Of a DNA stretch of 11,001 nucleotides, positions 8,691 to 11,001 are shown in pieces. Position 1 is the first letter of the stretch, and each line of letters starts with the position of its first letter. Origin of the DNA: Saccoglossus kowalevskii. Its lineage: Eukaryota; Hemichordata; Enteropneusta; Harrimaniidae. Made by a program: the position numbers and the translations under genes. The notes beneath the pieces are model-generated. The model did not search any database and was not told the DNA's origin. It saw only the letters and a list, made by a program, of their open reading frames with translations. Where the stretch lies: positions 783,698-794,698 of the forward strand of contig NW_003129855.1 of NCBI RefSeq assembly GCF_000003605.2, given 5' to 3'.

Positions 8691-8704
8691 CAGCCGAGAG
8701 GCTG
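8691..8704. repeat. 3' hairpin of the interspersed repeat
   Basis: CAGCC (8691-8695) and GGCTG (8700-8704) pair around a GAGA tetraloop, five bases after the terminal AGCGGAGCT. A GC-rich hairpin followed by an AT-rich tail resembles the 3' ends of some non-autonomous elements, but this is structural resemblance only. Confidence 0.7.
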
Positions 8705-10163
8705 CTTGTTTCTATTATAATTTATATGTTTATTTTTAGAGAATTTTGCGGAAATTGGTAAAATTTTACTTTGCCAATCAAATGATTTTCTCAGCGGTTG
8801 AATATAGAATCCATTTTACACAAAGTATATAATTCAGACAATCCTGTCAGACAATATACGGTCCCATGCTACCATCACTATTTTTAAATTCCGAGGCTAA
8901 TAATGTATAGCAGAGATTTTATCATTTCATGGATGAAGCCACTTCTTGCCACTTTCATTTACGTTTGATCGGCGACATTAGGAAACTCAAGGCATCTGAT
9001 CTATAACTGGGATTAGCTGGTAGAACATGCACCAATTTGACCTTCAAACTGACTGTCAAATTATGCAATCACTTGACGCATTTCAACCTAAGTGAGCTAT
9101 GATGTAAGAGAACTTGAGTGATTCAGACGCACAGAATCACACACTTTGTCAGTCCATAGTACTGAAATTGCTTTCTTCAGATAAAAACATGAGAAATGCG
9201 TATTTCTATACTGAAGAAGTATATATCCTTGTAATTTGCGATTTGATGGAAATCTGACCTTGGTATAACAATATTTATATAAGACTATTCAATCGTTTTT
9301 TCAAAGCCGTAAAGCTGAGAAGTTTACAAGTATAGGTCATCGGTGCGCGTTATTATCATGAACACAACCCACAACTTTGCCGTTGGCATCAGAAAACGAG
9401 TTTCTTGTATTTGGATAACGGGTTTTTTCGGTCTTTATTCGATGCCAGCGGAAGATTTGTTTTACGATTTACTAGTAGATATTTAATTTGGGATGAATTT
9501 CATATTACAATATTTCAAACAAAGAATATGGATATTGCTCTCTGGGCGAATATTCGATTGAACTATGCAACTCACTTATCACAGAAATTATTTAATATTT
9601 GTCATAGCATATTTGATTTTACCTCGCCCAAAATTTTCAAATATGGAAGAAATAGACGACATTAAAACGTTCCATTCGGCATACGCGTGCATTCTAATTT
9701 CCTTTGAACATACTCGCATTGACAGTGATCGACACGCGCCTTAATGTTGCACGTAGGATACGTAGTTTAGAAGTGTCAACACGCCACGTTACGGCACAGA
9801 CGGAAGGGCACCAGCTTGTTGTACATTTACAAGACAATGACATAATGTATATTTATTATTTCATTGTATTCTGGAGTTTGACTCACTCACAACAAATACT
9901 TGCAGTGTACATTGAATACTAAGAGATGTGGTCGGCTTAACGCATCATTGGTAGCAATTTCATGCGTGTTGATGTAACAATGGCACCGTACCAATTTCAT
10001 CATGTGTGATGCTTCCAGACGGTCCGATGACGACCCTTGAGTATGACGTCGTTTTACTACAAGTGGCAGACGGTTTTTTTTGTCATGGATATCGTGTTCG
10101 TGAAGTGTCGCTTTTTACCGATATGAGGGTGTGTACCAAGAGCCATATGAGCGTATTCATACC

Positions 10164-10182
10164 AGAGAGAGAGAGAGAGAGA
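10164..10182. repeat. (AG)9 microsatellite
   Basis: About nine AG dinucleotides follow ATACC and precede ATTCC. Short opposing ORFs at 10006-10257 run through it and are not supported as genes. Confidence 0.95.
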
Positions 10183-11001
10183 TTCCACACACTGTTCAGT
10201 GCTTGTACAATAAACACAATGACTGGTTTTGTTTAGCCTAACAAAATGGACTCCCAAGTTGTAATGGACCGTTGTTATTCTACTATAATTGCAATAATAT
10301 ATATGTTAACAACGATGGGCTAGGCATAAAGCAATATTCGTTTCATTTCCTTAAAAAAACAAAATCGTCGCTTTTTCTTGTTTCTTTCCCGTAATAAAAC
10401 ACAATTACGAGCCAAATGAACTTGAGGTTCAGTCGCTGTGGGGGACGTTTCTTAGCAACGAATTAACTTTTTCAGGCATTAATTGACTCCCAGGCCGGAT
10501 AATACTACATATTTAGGGGACTTAGTTCCAGTAGAACGCAGCGAGCAAACAAGTCTGGTGTAATTACAAACGTCGGTCATGGGGGTCATTATAAATATGT
10601 GTATTTCTCGTAGCTTCGTCTGCGCATGCGTGTAAACTCTATATGACCATGGTTCTGCGTGAGTCGCGATATGTACATAATAAGTTGTTTTGGGGTGTCA
10701 GGGACGGACAAAGAGGTCTGAGGTGACAGCCGGCTTTCACACATGGGAAGTAGTGTATTTTATGTGGATGAGGTGGGGAAGGGCGGCACCACCAGCCATC
10801 TTCTATACACTTAATATGTTGTAGGGAATTGTAGCTGATTTAACATTAAACTAGTTATGAAAGTTTATAGGGGTTATCCATTCATTGTGACTGTTGTGAC
10901 GCGGACAATGGTGACAAACGCCTTGAACACTTCAAAGGTACATCTAGTAACAGTGGCGTTCAACACATGCCGCGAACACATCAATGACACATCCACTAAC
11001 A

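Larger units (their letters stand above)
8117..8704. mobile_element. Composite non-autonomous interspersed repeat with terminal hairpins and internal 157-bp tandem units
   Basis: The left end is AGCTCCGCT (8117-8125) and the right end carries its reverse complement AGCGGAGCT (8678-8686), a 9-bp terminal inverted match. In order inside: a strong hairpin (8117-8147), a GTCCGTCGTC microsatellite (8164-8199), an AT-rich tandem array with 157-bp period (8204 to about 8665), and a small CAGCC-GAGA-GGCTG hairpin (8691-8704). No transposase or reverse transcriptase frame is present; the 68-codon open frame at 8158-8364 is repeat-derived. The structure suggests a MITE-like or otherwise non-autonomous element. 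The class is inferred from structure alone, because copy number cannot be seen in one window. Confidence 0.6.
8110..8739. repeat. Possible 9-bp target-site duplication around the interspersed repeat
   Basis: TATTTTTAG occurs at 8110-8118 and again at 8731-8739, flanking the repeat. The left copy overlaps the first two bases of the hairpin, and the right copy lies 26 bp beyond the 3' hairpin, after an AT-rich stretch. If the AT-rich stretch is the element's tail, this could be a target-site duplication. The motif is AT-rich, so chance is a serious alternative. Confidence 0.3.
3124..11001 (+). other. Intron 1 of the receptor guanylyl cyclase (5' part, at least 7.9 kb)
   Basis: No second exon with receptor cyclase homology was found on the plus strand. 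I looked for an acceptor AG followed by codons for K-C or F-C and conserved continuation. Candidates such as AAGTGT at 9767 and 10101 do not continue into the family pattern. The remaining ORFs on both strands are short, many lack a true ATG, and several arise from repeats. Apart from the repeats listed separately, the stretches 3130-3900, 4160-4370, 4440-5660, 5680-7020, 7640-8030, 8740-10160 and 10190-11001 show nothing I can recognise. A nested gene too diverged to recognise by eye cannot be excluded. Confidence 0.7.

Noticed and set aside
9405-9665. 86-codon frame in an AT-rich region
   Set aside because: It begins with TTG, has phenylalanine/isoleucine-rich AT-driven composition, and contains no motif I recognise.
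9767-9830. AG followed by AAGTGT, as the expected K-C start of receptor cyclase exon 2
   Set aside because: The continuation (K-C-Q-H-A-T...) does not match the conserved downstream segment of the family and the polypyrimidine tract is poor.

Overview
The window looks like nuclear DNA from an invertebrate animal. It is AT-rich and gene-poor. It holds one clear coding exon that ends in a canonical GT splice donor, and a very long non-coding stretch follows it. Minisatellites, microsatellites and an interspersed repeat lie around it. The only recognisable protein is the N-terminus of a receptor guanylyl cyclase of the type labelled 'guanylate cyclase 32E-like' in molluscs, annelids, brachiopods and arthropods. 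A lophotrochozoan such as a mollusc is my best guess. The sequence alone does not settle the phylum.

Layout: (1) 1-835 is a 29-bp minisatellite of 29 units, cut by the left window edge. It shows a ten-unit (about 290 bp) higher-order register and a recent 58-bp dimer. (2) 836-2739 is upstream DNA with no recognisable gene. Its last 120 bases probably carry part of the 5' leader, with a possible short leader exon or a four-codon upstream ORF. (3) 2740-3123 is coding exon 1 on the plus strand: 128 codons encoding a signal peptide and the start of the extracellular ANF-receptor-type ligand-binding domain. (4) 3124-11001 is best read as intron 1, at least 7.9 kb and running off the right edge. 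I found no second exon in it.

The intron is not featureless. It holds simple repeats, including an abrupt T14-G12 junction, and a degenerate tandem array of about 39 bp near 7.18-7.47 kb with a perfect 14-bp palindrome just before it. It also holds a near-perfect IR1 nuclear-receptor-type element at 8033-8045. A composite interspersed repeat at 8117-8704 has a strong 5' hairpin, a GTCCGTCGTC microsatellite, an internal 157-bp tandem array and a small 3' hairpin.

I see no operon, CRISPR array, rRNA, confident tRNA or intact transposase. The novelty here is modest: repeat architecture and a few candidate cis-elements around a receptor guanylyl cyclase gene, not a new multi-gene system.
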